Source: Dyadobacter sp. CY312
GTDB lineage: Bacteria; Bacteroidota; Bacteroidia; Cytophagales; Spirosomataceae
Assembly: GCF_021390535.1 (NCBI RefSeq)
Contig: NZ_JAJUXG010000012.1
Location: forward strand, 310,001-374,000
DNA length: 64,000 nucleotides
Direction: 5' to 3'
Positions 24,716 through 34,581 of the stretch are shown piece after piece. The position numbers and the translations under genes were made by a program. The notes beneath the pieces were generated by a model. That model worked only from the letters and a program-made list of their open reading frames with translations, was not told the origin of the DNA and ran no database searches. Position 1 is the first letter of the stretch. Each line of letters opens with the position of its first letter.

Positions 24716-26014
24716 ATGTCAAAATTCCTCTTTCAATACTTTTGGATTACGTTGTTTTCAGGTGCTGTAATGGCAGAAGAAGGCGTATACATTCCGCTGG
24801 GTGGCAACACATGGGTCAAAGGAGGTAGCACTGCTAAAATCACAGAAAAGGGACTAGCTGATTGGAGCAATTCCACAGAGGTGCCGGAAATATATGTGTA
24901 CCTGGCAAAAGCCGGTGAATTGAACGTTACCTTAAATTTGAGCACAGCCGGGACCGCCCAACTGGAATTGTCAGCTCTTGGCAAATCGCAAAAAGTGGAT
25001 GTAAGTCCTAAGTTTGAAAAATTTTTAGTTGGTAAATGGATTGTTGAGAAGGCAGGCTATCTCAAAATAGCTGTTCGGGGTATCTCCAAAACGTCCGCAA
25101 CTTTTGCAGAGATAAATGGGATTACGGTTGATGGGAGCGCTGTAAATGAAAAAATGGCATTTGTAAAAGACAACAAGGATGGCTACTTCTATTGGGGACG
25201 ACGCGGTCCGTCCGTTCATTTGAGTTACACCATGCCGGAAAATGAAGAAGTAGAATGGTTCTATAACGAGGTAACTGTTCCGGAAGATCAGGATGTGATC
25301 GGATCGTATTACATGGCGAACGGTTTTGCTGAGGGATATTTCGGAATGCAGGTCAACTCTGAAAAGGAAAGACGGATATTATTTTCAGTCTGGAGTCCCT
25401 TTCATACCGATGATCCCAAGTCGATTCCAAAAGACAAACAGATTAAAATGCTTGGAAAAGGGAAAGATGTTTACACTGGCGAGTTTGGCAATGAAGGTTC
25501 GGGAGGGCAGAGTTATCTGAAATACAACTGGAAGGCGGAAAATACATACCGTTTTTTGCTGAGAGGAAAACCGACCGGCGACAGTACTACAACCTACACC
25601 GCTTATTTTTTTGCTCCTGAGGAGAATCAGTGGAGGCTCATTGCCAGTTTTCAAAGACCCAAAACGCAAACTTATCTGAAACGATTTCATTCATTTCTCG
25701 AAAACTTCATCCCGGAAATGGGTGATGTGAGCCGTCAGGTAAATTTCGGGAATCAGTGGATAAAAAGTAGTTCGGCTAAATGGTCAGAACTTACAGAGGC
25801 AAAATTTACAGCAGACGCAACGGCCAGGAAAGGTTACCGGCTTGACTATGCCGGTGGACAGCAAAAGGATGTGTTCTTTCTGAAAAACTGTGGTTTTTTC
25901 AATGAAACTACCCATATCAATACACTTTTCACTAGAAAGGCATCTGGCAAAGAGCCGGATGTAGATTTTGAAGTTATAGATCGGTTGTCCGCAGGTATTT
26001 CAGACAAGCCCTGA
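24716..26014 (+). CDS. exported DUF5077-DUF3472 protein
   Basis: A 432-residue protein with a signal peptide (MSKFLFQYFWITLFSGAVMA). The N-terminal 130 residues resemble DUF5077, a carbohydrate-binding-module-like beta sandwich (VYIPLGGNTWVKGGSTAKITEKGLADW). The rest matches DUF3472, recognised by SVHLSYTMPENEEVEWFYNEVTVPEDQD and the segment GSYYMANGFAEGYFGMQVNS. The combination points to a secreted glycan-binding or glycan-acting protein; no catalytic activity is known to me. Its 3' end overlaps the end of the convergent helicase gene by 41 bases. Confidence 0.85.
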   Translation: MSKFLFQYFWITLFSGAVMAEEGVYIPLGGNTWVKGGSTAKITEKGLADWSNSTEVPEIYVYLAKAGELNVTLNLSTAGTAQLELSALGKSQKVDVSPKFEKFLVGKWIVEKAGYLKIAVRGISKTSATFAEINGITVDGSAVNEKMAFVKDNKDGYFYWGRRGPSVHLSYTMPENEEVEWFYNEVTVPEDQDVIGSYYMANGFAEGYFGMQVNSEKERRILFSVWSPFHTDDPKSIPKDKQIKMLGKGKDVYTGEFGNEGSGGQSYLKYNWKAENTYRFLLRGKPTGDSTTTYTAYFFAPEENQWRLIASFQRPKTQTYLKRFHSFLENFIPEMGDVSRQVNFGNQWIKSSSAKWSELTEAKFTADATARKGYRLDYAGGQQKDVFFLKNCGFFNETTHINTLFTRKASGKEPDVDFEVIDRLSAGISDKP

Positions 26015-28436
26015 TTTCCGGGTAAGAATAATTATCGCCCAAAGCATTTTTTGCTTCGCCAAGCGTGGCCTGTCTGTTTGCAGTCAGATAGGCCGTAATT
26101 GCGGTGATCTTGTCAGGAGCGTATAGCTTATAAATATCAAGTTCCTCGGTTTCAATAAAATGGATTAGATGGGTTTCTACGGTTGCCGGTGTCAAACCTC
26201 TTTCAAGTGCTACTTCATCAATGGTTTTACCTTCCAAAAACAGTTCTAAGCTGATGCGTTTGGTATCGGATTTCTCCTTTTTTGTTTTCAATCCTAAATC
26301 CGAATGTGCCGCTTCGTTAATCTCCGGTATTTCGACATCGTTTTCAAGGCAATAATTCTTCACGATCCCGATTAATGATGATCCGTACCGGTTGACTTTC
26401 GCTTTCCCTATTCCTTTAATATGAGCAAGCTGGTCTGACGTTGTTGGCAGTGTTTCCGATATTTCAAGTAATGTTTTCATGGGTATTACCATGTAATCGA
26501 GTACATTGTTTTCTGCGGCAACGTCTTTTCTCCACGATTTCAGAGTAGCATAAAGCTTACTGTGCTGCATGTTTTTGGGTGCCGTCACCTCCTTTTTAAC
26601 AGGACCCGCATCTTTTTTGGCTTTGAAATCTATGTCTGCGTTGGCCTTTGCGCGCAGGTATGCGTTGGTGCTAAATCCTTCCTGCGAAACTTTTACACAT
26701 GCACTTTTCACAAATACAGATTTTTGTAAAACTTCCAGTGCCTGCAATGCCACTTTTTTTACGGCCGTATTGTCTGTTTCGATATCCAGACCACTCGTTT
26801 CCGGCTCTAAAAAGGAATTTATTTTTTCGGAGAAATAGTTGATGGCTTTGCCAAAGCGCTCTTTTACGGCATCATTTTCTTCCGGCAGAGCCACTTCCGC
26901 CATGAGTTGGTTAAGCTGGTTTCTGAATTTTTCTGCAACAATGAAAATATCCCTTTCAAAAGTGTCCCGCGTTTGTCTTACAGCATCCAGAATAGCAGGA
27001 TTCATGATGGTTGCGTTTTCTTCCAGGACTCTGTTCAAAAGAAAGAATGCTCTTTTGGTCTCGCCAAAATCAAACAATTCGAATAAAAGGGATCTCTGGA
27101 AATCAAACTTGGCATCAAGTAGCTGTCTGTTGTCAGGCGGATTATTGCTTGCGTCGCGCGAATAAGCAGCCACAGTTCCATCCGTTTTTACACTTGAAGA
27201 ACCAATTTTGGTGCTTAGCACCATACCTTCAAAACTTTTGCAGCGGCTAAGCGCTACATAAACCTGACCATGTGCAAATGAGGCATTCGCATCTATAATG
27301 GCCTTTTCAAACGTAAGTCCCTGACTTTTATGGATCGTTATCGCCCAGGCAAGTTTGAGTGGGTATTGAACAAAACTGCCGATGATCTGTTCCTCAATTT
27401 CCTTGGTTTGCTCATTCAGTGCGTATTTTACGTTGCGCCATTCAGCTCTCTCCACTTCTATTTCACCGTATTCTCCCTTGCATTTTACATAAATCGCTTC
27501 CGAGGTCATGCGGGAAATTTGGCCTATTTTGCCATTGTAAAACAGTTTTTCTCTCGAAATGTCATTTTTAACAAACATCACCTGAGCACCCACTTTTATT
27601 TCAAGGTTTTGTTCGGTCGGGTACGACATAGCCGGAAAATCTCCTGAAACCTCAGCTTTGAAAGTCTTGGTTTTGGTATCGAGTTCCTGTAATCTTTCTG
27701 AATTGATATTCTGAGCACTCGCATTGTGCGTGGTGAGCGTAATGTAACCTTCGTCATCTGCCGGTTTAAAATTCGGGATGTAGCGTTGGTTCAGTATTTC
27801 CAGCGTTCGGGTATCGAGTTTATTTTCTCTGACACTGTTGAGCAAATCAATAAACGTTGTATCCGATTGCCGGTAAATGTGCGTCAGTTCAATCCGTACC
27901 GGGCTGGTCTTACGCAAAGCATGGCTACTGAAAAAGTAAATGGTGTCATAATACGCTTTCAGCATGCCCCATTCCTCATCCTTGATCACCGGAGAAAGCT
28001 GATGCAAGTCGCCGATCATAAGCAACTGTATACCTCCAAATGGCCTGTTGCGGTCTTTGTATTTTCTGAGAACTTCATCAATTCCATCCAGCATATCAGC
28101 CCGCACCATACTGATTTCGTCGATCACCAACAGATCCAGACTTTTGATCAGATTGATCCTTTCCTTGCTGAATTTGTGAACACTAGCCGTAGCCATAAAG
28201 CTCTCCGGAATATGAGGACCAAACGGAAGTTGAAAAAAGGAATGTATCGTAACGCCGCCCGCATTGATCGCCGCCACACCCGTAGGCGCCACAATGGCCA
28301 TGCGTTTGTGAAGTGTCTTTTTGAGATTATGTAAAAAGGTGGTTTTGCCCGTTCCTGCTTTTCCTGTTAGAAAAATATTCTTGTTGGTATAGTGCATGAA
28401 CTCAGCCGCGAGCTGAAGCTGTGTGTTTTGTTCCAT
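25974..28436 (-). CDS. PIF1-like helicase with HRDC and helix-turn-helix domains
   Basis: An 820-residue SF1B DNA helicase. The N-terminal 450 residues carry the PIF1/RecD motifs: GKAGTGKTT at 25-33, APTGVAAINAGGVTIHSFF, DLLVIDEISMVRADMLD and the C-terminal WAITIHKSQGLTFEKAIID with YVALSRC. It is followed by a helical linker, an HRDC domain (about 600-690, with LPTTSDQLAHIKGIGKAKVNRYG) and a C-terminal winged helix (SLELFLEGKTIDEVALERGLTPATVETHLIHFI). The last two are borrowed from RecQ helicases and probably help bind structured DNA. The start at 28436 is preferred over 28451 because it gives MEQNTQLQLAAEFM. Role: probably replication-fork or G-quadruplex processing. Confidence 0.9.
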   Translation of the reverse strand: MEQNTQLQLAAEFMHYTNKNIFLTGKAGTGKTTFLHNLKKTLHKRMAIVAPTGVAAINAGGVTIHSFFQLPFGPHIPESFMATASVHKFSKERINLIKSLDLLVIDEISMVRADMLDGIDEVLRKYKDRNRPFGGIQLLMIGDLHQLSPVIKDEEWGMLKAYYDTIYFFSSHALRKTSPVRIELTHIYRQSDTTFIDLLNSVRENKLDTRTLEILNQRYIPNFKPADDEGYITLTTHNASAQNINSERLQELDTKTKTFKAEVSGDFPAMSYPTEQNLEIKVGAQVMFVKNDISREKLFYNGKIGQISRMTSEAIYVKCKGEYGEIEVERAEWRNVKYALNEQTKEIEEQIIGSFVQYPLKLAWAITIHKSQGLTFEKAIIDANASFAHGQVYVALSRCKSFEGMVLSTKIGSSSVKTDGTVAAYSRDASNNPPDNRQLLDAKFDFQRSLLFELFDFGETKRAFFLLNRVLEENATIMNPAILDAVRQTRDTFERDIFIVAEKFRNQLNQLMAEVALPEENDAVKERFGKAINYFSEKINSFLEPETSGLDIETDNTAVKKVALQALEVLQKSVFVKSACVKVSQEGFSTNAYLRAKANADIDFKAKKDAGPVKKEVTAPKNMQHSKLYATLKSWRKDVAAENNVLDYMVIPMKTLLEISETLPTTSDQLAHIKGIGKAKVNRYGSSLIGIVKNYCLENDVEIPEINEAAHSDLGLKTKKEKSDTKRISLELFLEGKTIDEVALERGLTPATVETHLIHFIETEELDIYKLYAPDKITAITAYLTANRQATLGEAKNALGDNYSYPEIRACLKYLRTTDL

Positions 28437-28690
28437 TGGCTTGTGGGGCAAATCATGAAGTGCGCATTGTCACAAAAGTAAGGTTTATAGGAGATAAGGT
28501 TACAGAAAATGAAATTAGTAACTTCATTTAAGCACAATCCGTTGCAGATTAGTAATACGGAATCAATAGATTTAAGTTTCTATGTGTGGTATGGGTACAC
28601 AGTTTACGCCATACAGGTTACTACAACGAGAGTCTACATACTGTTGAGACGGCTACACGGGAATTTATCTGAATTCATAGTTTTTTAAAC

Positions 28691-29833
28691 TCAATTGCAC
28701 GAATCCGAATCAACAACCTTTCCATTTTTATTAATCAAAACTTCTCTCCCATCTAGTGTTGCAGAGGTACAATTCCGATTACCTTTGAAGCTTGATGGTA
28801 AGGTAAAAATGGGTTCTGTTAATTCTTTTCCGCTACTCAGAAGATAGCCGAATTTCCCATTTATACTGTAATAGTGGCAAAAGTCGTCTTTATCTTTTAA
28901 ATATAGGTTATCATACTTAAAGTCAGTTAGTTGCATTCCTAGTCTAAATAGAGCATACTTCTTGTTCTGTTTTACACTATATTCTTCGAAATTTTTACTT
29001 CCATCAGCAACAATATTTTCATAATTAAAAGGGATGACGATTTTGTTTAAGCTATCAATGACTCCATATTTACCGTCCTTTTTTAAAATATAGTAACCTC
29101 CTATATAGTTGACACGTGTATCTTGATATTCTACTGGAACGGTAAATTTCTGAGTATTGATATTAAAATAACCAATCTTGTCATTTATTTTGACCTGATA
29201 TATAAATTCGCTGTTTGAACATGTTTGTATATCAGTAAACTTTGGCTCGACTAGCCATTGACCCTTATTGTTGAGAACACCATTGAATTTTCCGTCAGTT
29301 AGAAACATTATCCCACCATTTTTTCTGTAAAAATCGCTGTCTCCATGATATTCCACCCATTTTAAAGAGAATCCACTTGGTATTTTAGTGTGTTTGGTAA
29401 AGTACTTGGACTCGTTCAAGTCACAGTTTATGTCGCAATCGCAGTTTCCGCCAGTCTGTTGTATTTCTTTGTTTGTAACTTTGACATTAATAATTGTCTC
29501 TCTGCCTAGCTCAACCGAAAAATCATCAAGTGAATAAATGTATTTTTCGGTTTTATATAAATAATCTGCTCCATAGTGTCCAATCTCTAGGTTCGACAAT
29601 GAGACTGTCTTTGAATCCAGTTTTGTATATAATATCTCTTCTTGACAAATCAATTGCGCTGGAACTTCTGACAGCCTTATATGATTACTCGCGAAACGGA
29701 AATTTTTGATACTGAATTTTTCTATATCATGGGGAAATTTTAGGGTCGCAAAACCATGTTGTAATTGCGCATTACAATTGAAATGTAGGGATAAAGATAT
29801 GCCGAAAAGCAATGATACTATTAAAAATTTCAT
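28691..29833 (-). CDS. exported WG-repeat protein
   Basis: A 380-residue protein with a signal peptide (MKFLIVSLLFGISLSLHFNCNAQ). The first half is a beta-rich region of unknown type with a cysteine cluster CDCDINCD at about 133-140. The second half has about four WG-type repeats (FNGVLNNKGQWLVEPKF, YGVIDSLNKIVIPFNYE and similar). The coding sequence is more AT-rich than its neighbours, which may mean recent acquisition or relaxed selection. It is the second WG protein here, but only loosely similar to the one at 15931. Function unknown. Confidence 0.75.
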   Translation of the reverse strand: MKFLIVSLLFGISLSLHFNCNAQLQHGFATLKFPHDIEKFSIKNFRFASNHIRLSEVPAQLICQEEILYTKLDSKTVSLSNLEIGHYGADYLYKTEKYIYSLDDFSVELGRETIINVKVTNKEIQQTGGNCDCDINCDLNESKYFTKHTKIPSGFSLKWVEYHGDSDFYRKNGGIMFLTDGKFNGVLNNKGQWLVEPKFTDIQTCSNSEFIYQVKINDKIGYFNINTQKFTVPVEYQDTRVNYIGGYYILKKDGKYGVIDSLNKIVIPFNYENIVADGSKNFEEYSVKQNKKYALFRLGMQLTDFKYDNLYLKDKDDFCHYYSINGKFGYLLSSGKELTEPIFTLPSSFKGNRNCTSATLDGREVLINKNGKVVDSDSCN

Positions 29834-30053
29834 GTTTGTTGATTGAGTTTGTTAGTCGGTATTGATGAAGGCAAAATTGGTTTAAATTAATCGTTCTAAC
29901 TTCTTTTAAGAATATTTGATCTTTCAATCAGGATTCTTAACGTTTGTGTGAGTAGGGTAAAAGCAATTGTACTGACAGTGCGTAACTTTCAGATGTCGCA
30001 ACGATATGTATATATTGCATAACCTACATTTCTCAAAATTTACCCCAATATAC

Positions 30054-31448
30054 ATGAATAAATATTTCACTACCATTCTAATCATCTTCATCTCTTCTTT
30101 CGCAAACGCCCAGCAAATCACTGGATCCTGGAATGGCGCGTTGAAAGTACCCAGCGGACAAATCAATATCATTTTTAATATCGATAAACAGGACGGTAGC
30201 TATCAGACTGTGATGGATATTCCCTCTCAGAATGTGAAGGGAATGAAGGCCAATTCGGTGATGTTCGAAGAGAAGAAGATAACTGTCAATTTCGAAATGA
30301 TCAAATCCGTATATGTGGGCGAGTTGAGCAATGATAGTACCATCACTGGCGAATGGCAGCAAAATGGCTTCAAGTTTCCTTTGATTTTTTCTAAGAATAA
30401 AGCAGGATATACCGGCCCCAACCGTCCGCAAACTCCGAAACCTCCGTTTCCATATTCGGAGAAAAAGGTGAGGTTCGAGAATAAAAAAGCAGAAGTCACC
30501 CTGGGAGGGACATTGACAATACCAAATGGGAACGGCACTTTCCCGGCAGTGGTGCTGGTGAGTGGATCCGGACCTCAAAACCGGGATTCCGAGCTTTTCG
30601 GCCATAAACCCTTTGCTGTGATAGCCGATCATTTGAGCCGGAACGGAATTGCCGTTTTAAGATACGATGACAGAGGAGTCGGCACGTCATCAACAGGGGA
30701 CTTTGCAAAAGCTACCACCTACGACTTTGCAGAGGATGCCGCCGTTGCTTTGGAATATTTGAGAACAGAAGAAAAAATTACTCATGACAAAGTAGGATTG
30801 ATAGGCCATAGCGAAGGCGGGCTGGTTGGCCCAATTGTCGCCGCAGGGAATAATCGTCCGGATTTTCTGGTACTGCTTGCTGCTCCCGGGATGGAAATTG
30901 ATGAGCTAATGTTGGAGCAGATTCGATTAACCAGTGAAGCATCCGGCGCTTCCCCGGAGATGCTGAAAATATATAATGATACAAATTCAAAAGTATATGC
31001 TTTGCTCAAAAACGGTTCGGTCACAGACAGTACAAAGAAGAAGATAGAAGGCCTTTTTGTATCGCATCTTAATATGCTTTCAAAAGGAACAATGGACGAG
31101 AATACAGTCAGGAAGCAGGCACAGCAATTGACGGAAAAGACGGTTTCACCCTGGTATGTGGCCTTCATGAATCATAAACCCAAAGAATATCTGGCAAAAA
31201 TAACAGGTCCTGTTCTGGCTTTAAATGGGAGTAAGGATTTACAGGTTCCGGCAAAGCAAAATCTGGAAGGAATTCGGGCGATATTGGGCAAAAACAAAAA
31301 GGTAGCGTTAACCGCACAGGAATTGCCCGGGCTCAATCATCTTTTTCAAACTGCGAAAACAGGTAACGTATCGGAGTATGGTGAGATTGAAGAAACGTTT
31401 TCACCGGCAGCATTGAAAATTATTTCAGACTGGATTTTGCTTAGATAA
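30054..31448 (+). CDS. exported alpha/beta hydrolase (serine esterase/peptidase, S9-like fold)
   Basis: A 464-residue exported hydrolase. The ATG at 30054 begins a signal peptide (MNKYFTTILIIFISSFANAQ); an upstream ATG at 30006 adds 16 residues that weaken it. An N-terminal beta domain (about 20-115) precedes the hydrolase fold, with the oxyanion region VLVSGSGPQNRDSE, YDDRGVGTS, the nucleophile S253 in GHSEGG, an aspartate in NGSKDLQVPA and a C-terminal histidine in LNHLFQ, so the triad is complete. The N-terminal domain plus this fold occurs in exported esterases of Bacteroidota. It opens a three-gene run with the two following genes. Confidence 0.87.
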   Translation: MNKYFTTILIIFISSFANAQQITGSWNGALKVPSGQINIIFNIDKQDGSYQTVMDIPSQNVKGMKANSVMFEEKKITVNFEMIKSVYVGELSNDSTITGEWQQNGFKFPLIFSKNKAGYTGPNRPQTPKPPFPYSEKKVRFENKKAEVTLGGTLTIPNGNGTFPAVVLVSGSGPQNRDSELFGHKPFAVIADHLSRNGIAVLRYDDRGVGTSSTGDFAKATTYDFAEDAAVALEYLRTEEKITHDKVGLIGHSEGGLVGPIVAAGNNRPDFLVLLAAPGMEIDELMLEQIRLTSEASGASPEMLKIYNDTNSKVYALLKNGSVTDSTKKKIEGLFVSHLNMLSKGTMDENTVRKQAQQLTEKTVSPWYVAFMNHKPKEYLAKITGPVLALNGSKDLQVPAKQNLEGIRAILGKNKKVALTAQELPGLNHLFQTAKTGNVSEYGEIEETFSPAALKIISDWILLR

Positions 31449-31466
31449 ATCCTTAATCGATTCATA

Positions 31467-32183
31467 ATGATCTACATTGCTTTACTTCTATCTGTCATTT
31501 TCTTTTCGGTCGGTTTTATTGTTACAAAAAATAACGCCAAATACATTTTGTCGGGTTACAATACAATGTCCGAGGCAAAACGTGCCGCTGTCGACCTTGA
31601 TGGGTATTTGAAATTCTTTAAACGATTTCACATCATTTTAGCAATTTCACTATTTGCTGGAACCGTGCTTATCAGTTTGATTAACAACAATTGGGCAAGC
31701 ATGTTTATGACTTTGTATCCGTTGGTCGCTTACATGTATATGATCATTGCAGGAAACAAATATAACGCTGATAAGGGCCAGAAAATGACTTCGTATGTAG
31801 TGGGAGGTGCTACATTGCTTGTTGCTGCATTTGTTGTGATTTCACAGTTCTCAGATTACGAAACCAGTGAGCTTGTGCTGAAAGAGAACGTTTTAGAGAT
31901 CAAAGGTTCTTACGGTGTCACGTTGACCAAGCAGGAAATTTTGGGCCAGAAACTGGCAAATGAACTGCCTGAAATATCTTACAAGTCGAATGGTTTTGCA
32001 GCTGGTGACTATGCGAAGGGAAGTTTTAAATTGAAAAATGGGAAAGAGGTTAAACTCTATGTCAACAAAAAGGTGAGCCCATTTATCCTTCTGAATACTG
32101 CAAAAGGAGATATTTATTACAATACGGATGAGGAAGATAATGCTGAACTTTACAAAAAGATTCAAAACTGGCGAGGGCTTTAA
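31467..32183 (+). CDS. DUF3784-like membrane protein
   Basis: A 238-residue protein with about four membrane helices in the first 135 residues: MIYIALLLSVIFFSVGFIV, the segment ending ISLFAGTVLISLI, MFMTLYPLVAYMYMIIAG and VVGGATLLVAAFVVISQF. The first 100 residues follow the DUF3784 pattern (LSGYNTMSEAKRAAVDLDGYLKFFKRFH). The C-terminal 100 residues look like a small PH-like beta domain facing the cytoplasm. Nothing is known of the role. It starts 18 bases after the hydrolase gene, so the two are probably co-transcribed. Confidence 0.75.
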   Translation: MIYIALLLSVIFFSVGFIVTKNNAKYILSGYNTMSEAKRAAVDLDGYLKFFKRFHIILAISLFAGTVLISLINNNWASMFMTLYPLVAYMYMIIAGNKYNADKGQKMTSYVVGGATLLVAAFVVISQFSDYETSELVLKENVLEIKGSYGVTLTKQEILGQKLANELPEISYKSNGFAAGDYAKGSFKLKNGKEVKLYVNKKVSPFILLNTAKGDIYYNTDEEDNAELYKKIQNWRGL

Positions 32184-32205
32184 ATTTGTAGTTTTAGTAT
32201 TGAGG

Positions 32206-33009
32206 ATGTCTAAAATGTATCATATGCCGGGTAAATTTCTGTTCGTTTTTCTGTTGTTTAGTGTGGTTCTCTCTGAAAAGGCATTCTCTCAAAAAGAGTT
32301 TCAGGTCAAAGAGGCAAAACAGGCTGTCGCTGTTGACAAAGGTCATTTTTATGTGATCAACAATAGCACGATTCATAAGTATACCAAAGCTGATGGCAAA
32401 CTGGTTCAATCCTGGGACGGATCGGAGAGGGGAATTAAACATCTGAATAGTGGTGTCGTAATAAAAGGGAAGCTCTACTGCGCCAATTCCAATTATCCGG
32501 AGATTCCAATGGCCAGCGCTGTTGAGATTTTTGATGCCAAAACACTTCAACACATTGGAAATCATAGTTTCGGAATCAACAATCACGGCTCACTGACCTG
32601 GCTGGATCAGAAGGATGGTTTCTGGTATATCGGTTTCGCTCATTATGGTGGAAAAGAAGCCAGTGAAGGAAGGGATGTACGCTGGACCTCATTCGTTAAA
32701 TACACGCTTGACTGGAAAGAAGTAGAGTCCTGGATTTTTCCAAAGAATATTGTTGAGCTGTTTACTCCTAAAAGTAATTCAGGCGGTGCCCTTGGTGGCG
32801 ATGGATTATTGTACCTCACAGGCCACGACCGTCCGGAAATATATGTGATGAAAATCCCATCCTGGGGTTATACTTTGGAATACGTCAAAACAATTCCTGT
32901 TGGAATTCACGGTCAGGGTATTGCCATTGATCGTATCGTGAAGGATAGGGTAGTGGTGTATGGAATCAACAGAGCGGAGAGCACCGTTGTGGTGGAGGAT
33001 ATAAAATAA
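32206..33009 (+). CDS. exported beta-propeller-like protein
   Basis: A protein of about 267 residues from the ATG at 32206. The longer frame from 32128 overlaps the preceding gene and adds 26 residues before the signal peptide (MPGKFLFVFLLFSVVLSEKAFSQ). The mature part is beta-rich, with repeated motifs such as AVDKGHFYVINNSTIHKY, HGSLTWLDQKDGFWYIGFAHYGG and GDGLLYLTGHDRPEIYVMK, which suggest blades of a propeller. Possible roles are sugar binding or a periplasmic lyase or hydrolase, but no catalytic residues can be named. It is the last gene of the three-gene run and ends at a terminator. Confidence 0.65.
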   Translation: MSKMYHMPGKFLFVFLLFSVVLSEKAFSQKEFQVKEAKQAVAVDKGHFYVINNSTIHKYTKADGKLVQSWDGSERGIKHLNSGVVIKGKLYCANSNYPEIPMASAVEIFDAKTLQHIGNHSFGINNHGSLTWLDQKDGFWYIGFAHYGGKEASEGRDVRWTSFVKYTLDWKEVESWIFPKNIVELFTPKSNSGGALGGDGLLYLTGHDRPEIYVMKIPSWGYTLEYVKTIPVGIHGQGIAIDRIVKDRVVVYGINRAESTVVVEDIK

Positions 33010-33032
33010 CCCCGAGGTGATCCCGGGGTTAT
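33006..33032. terminator. intrinsic terminator between convergent genes
   Basis: ATAACCCCG at 33006-33014 pairs with CGGGGTTAT at 33024-33032. It overlaps the stop codon of the propeller gene and lies seven bases from the end of the convergent tagaturonate reductase gene. Confidence 0.8.
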
Positions 33033-33038
33033 AAATGT

Positions 33039-34517
33039 TTATTCAGCTATTTGTGTAACGATCATATTTTCTTTTACCGCCTGTTCAAATCCCGGGAGCA
33101 GGGTAAGATCAGCTCCCCACAAATCAGCATCGGCGAGTACCTGGCTGGCCAGATCGAGCGGAGAAGAAGCATTCTTCCATTTTTCGTCAAAATAAGCTGC
33201 TGAATCGCAACGGATTGAGTAAAGCTGTCCGTTACGATCTCCGTAGAATCCGCCGTCTTTGTGCAAAACAGGTTTCATAAATTGGAGGAAAGCTGCAAAT
33301 CCTTTTGCAAAAAGCTCAGGAACTGCATCTGAATTTTTATAGTGGTTCAGAAGTGTCGGTACGTTCCGCATTTTCATTTTTGCCGTGTATTGCACTGTAA
33401 TATCAATAAGCTGGTGGCGGATAAAAGGATTTCTGAAACGATCCAGAACCTGGCCTCCAAACTCCTCAGCTACGCTCAGATCTAGTTCATATGGAATGGC
33501 GGGAGCGAGTTCTTTCAACATCACATTGGCTATGTAATCAGCGGTTTCAGGATTTTCCATCGCCTGGCGGACGGTATCTTCTCCGTGAAGGTAACACAGT
33601 CCTGATGCAAGCGTATGCGTTCCATTAAGCAACCGCAACTTCAATTCTCTGAACAGATCAATATTCGGAGCAATAACAACACCTTTGTCTGCCTCAGCAA
33701 AACTTAGAGCTGCACTTACTTTTTCGCCGCCTTCAATCGCCCACAGACTATACACTTCGGAGACAATAAGCAGGTCGTCTCTGAAACCTTGTCTTTCGGT
33801 TAATTCTGCAATGGTTTCGGCATCTGGTTTTCCGGGTACGATCCGGTCTACAAGTGAATTGCAGAATTCATTGTTGAATTCCAGCCACTCAGCAAATGCC
33901 TGTCCCAGATCGTGTCGTTTCGCCTGTTCGAGTACGATTTCACGTAGTTTGGTTCCGTTGCCTACGATCAATTCAGTCGGGATAATCACCATCCCTGACT
34001 CTGCCGATCCGTTGAATGTTTTGTAACGTTCGTACAGGTAAGCCGTCAGTTTTCCTGGAAATGAAGCCGGAGGCGAAGCGAACAGATTGTCGTCCGTGAG
34101 CTGTATACCCACTTCCGTTGTATTGGAAACCGCGATTTTAATTTCAGGATTACGGGCGCATTCAAGTATTTGTTCCCAGCTGCTGGCTGCTGCAAGCGTG
34201 CGGCTTATAGCGGTATTGATCACGATATCATCAATCTGATTTCCGTTTTCAATTCCTCTTATGCTGTGAGAAAAGATATTTTTCTGTTCAGAAAAAGCGT
34301 CTGTTCCACCCGTATTAGTTGATTTTACGACTACAATTCTGCCATTAAAAATTCCCTGCTGATTTGCCTTGTTGACAAAATAGTCGGGTAAGCCACGGAG
34401 CAATACGCCAGTACCAAACTGGATTATTTTCTCTGGTAAGGCAAGAAGTTGTGTATGGCCTAGTAATAAATCAGGGCGCTGATCCAGAAGTTCTGGCGAT
34501 AGTTGTGGTAATGACAT
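33039..34517 (-). CDS. uxaB: tagaturonate reductase (altronate oxidoreductase)
   Basis: NADH-dependent reduction of D-tagaturonate to D-altronate in the galacturonate branch of uronate breakdown. The 492-residue protein has the mannitol-dehydrogenase fold: an N-terminal Rossmann domain with IIQFGTGVLLRGLPDYFVNKAN, then VVVKSTNTGGTDAF, the catalytic lysine region RLLNGTHTLASGLCYLHG and a long helical C-terminal half. UxaB is preferred over UxuB or mannitol dehydrogenases because of length and the N-terminal motif. The ATG at 34517 (MSLPQLSPELLDQ) is chosen; the frame extends upstream only by TTG. No uxaA or uxaC gene is visible, so the pathway must be completed elsewhere. Confidence 0.85.
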   Translation of the reverse strand: MSLPQLSPELLDQRPDLLLGHTQLLALPEKIIQFGTGVLLRGLPDYFVNKANQQGIFNGRIVVVKSTNTGGTDAFSEQKNIFSHSIRGIENGNQIDDIVINTAISRTLAAASSWEQILECARNPEIKIAVSNTTEVGIQLTDDNLFASPPASFPGKLTAYLYERYKTFNGSAESGMVIIPTELIVGNGTKLREIVLEQAKRHDLGQAFAEWLEFNNEFCNSLVDRIVPGKPDAETIAELTERQGFRDDLLIVSEVYSLWAIEGGEKVSAALSFAEADKGVVIAPNIDLFRELKLRLLNGTHTLASGLCYLHGEDTVRQAMENPETADYIANVMLKELAPAIPYELDLSVAEEFGGQVLDRFRNPFIRHQLIDITVQYTAKMKMRNVPTLLNHYKNSDAVPELFAKGFAAFLQFMKPVLHKDGGFYGDRNGQLYSIRCDSAAYFDEKWKNASSPLDLASQVLADADLWGADLTLLPGFEQAVKENMIVTQIAE

Positions 34518-34581
34518 TTGAAGCGATTTCTTGTTCAGCAATGATGACGCAAGTTTTTTGCAGTAACCCTTAAAATAACAT

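Noticed and set aside
27726-28334. Open frame of about 200 codons on the plus strand inside the PIF1 helicase
   Set aside because: It is antisense to conserved helicase motifs, and its translation has no family features.
32128-32205. Longer start of the propeller protein overlapping the DUF3784 gene
   Set aside because: The extra residues are basic and come before a normal signal peptide starting at MSKMYHMPGKF.
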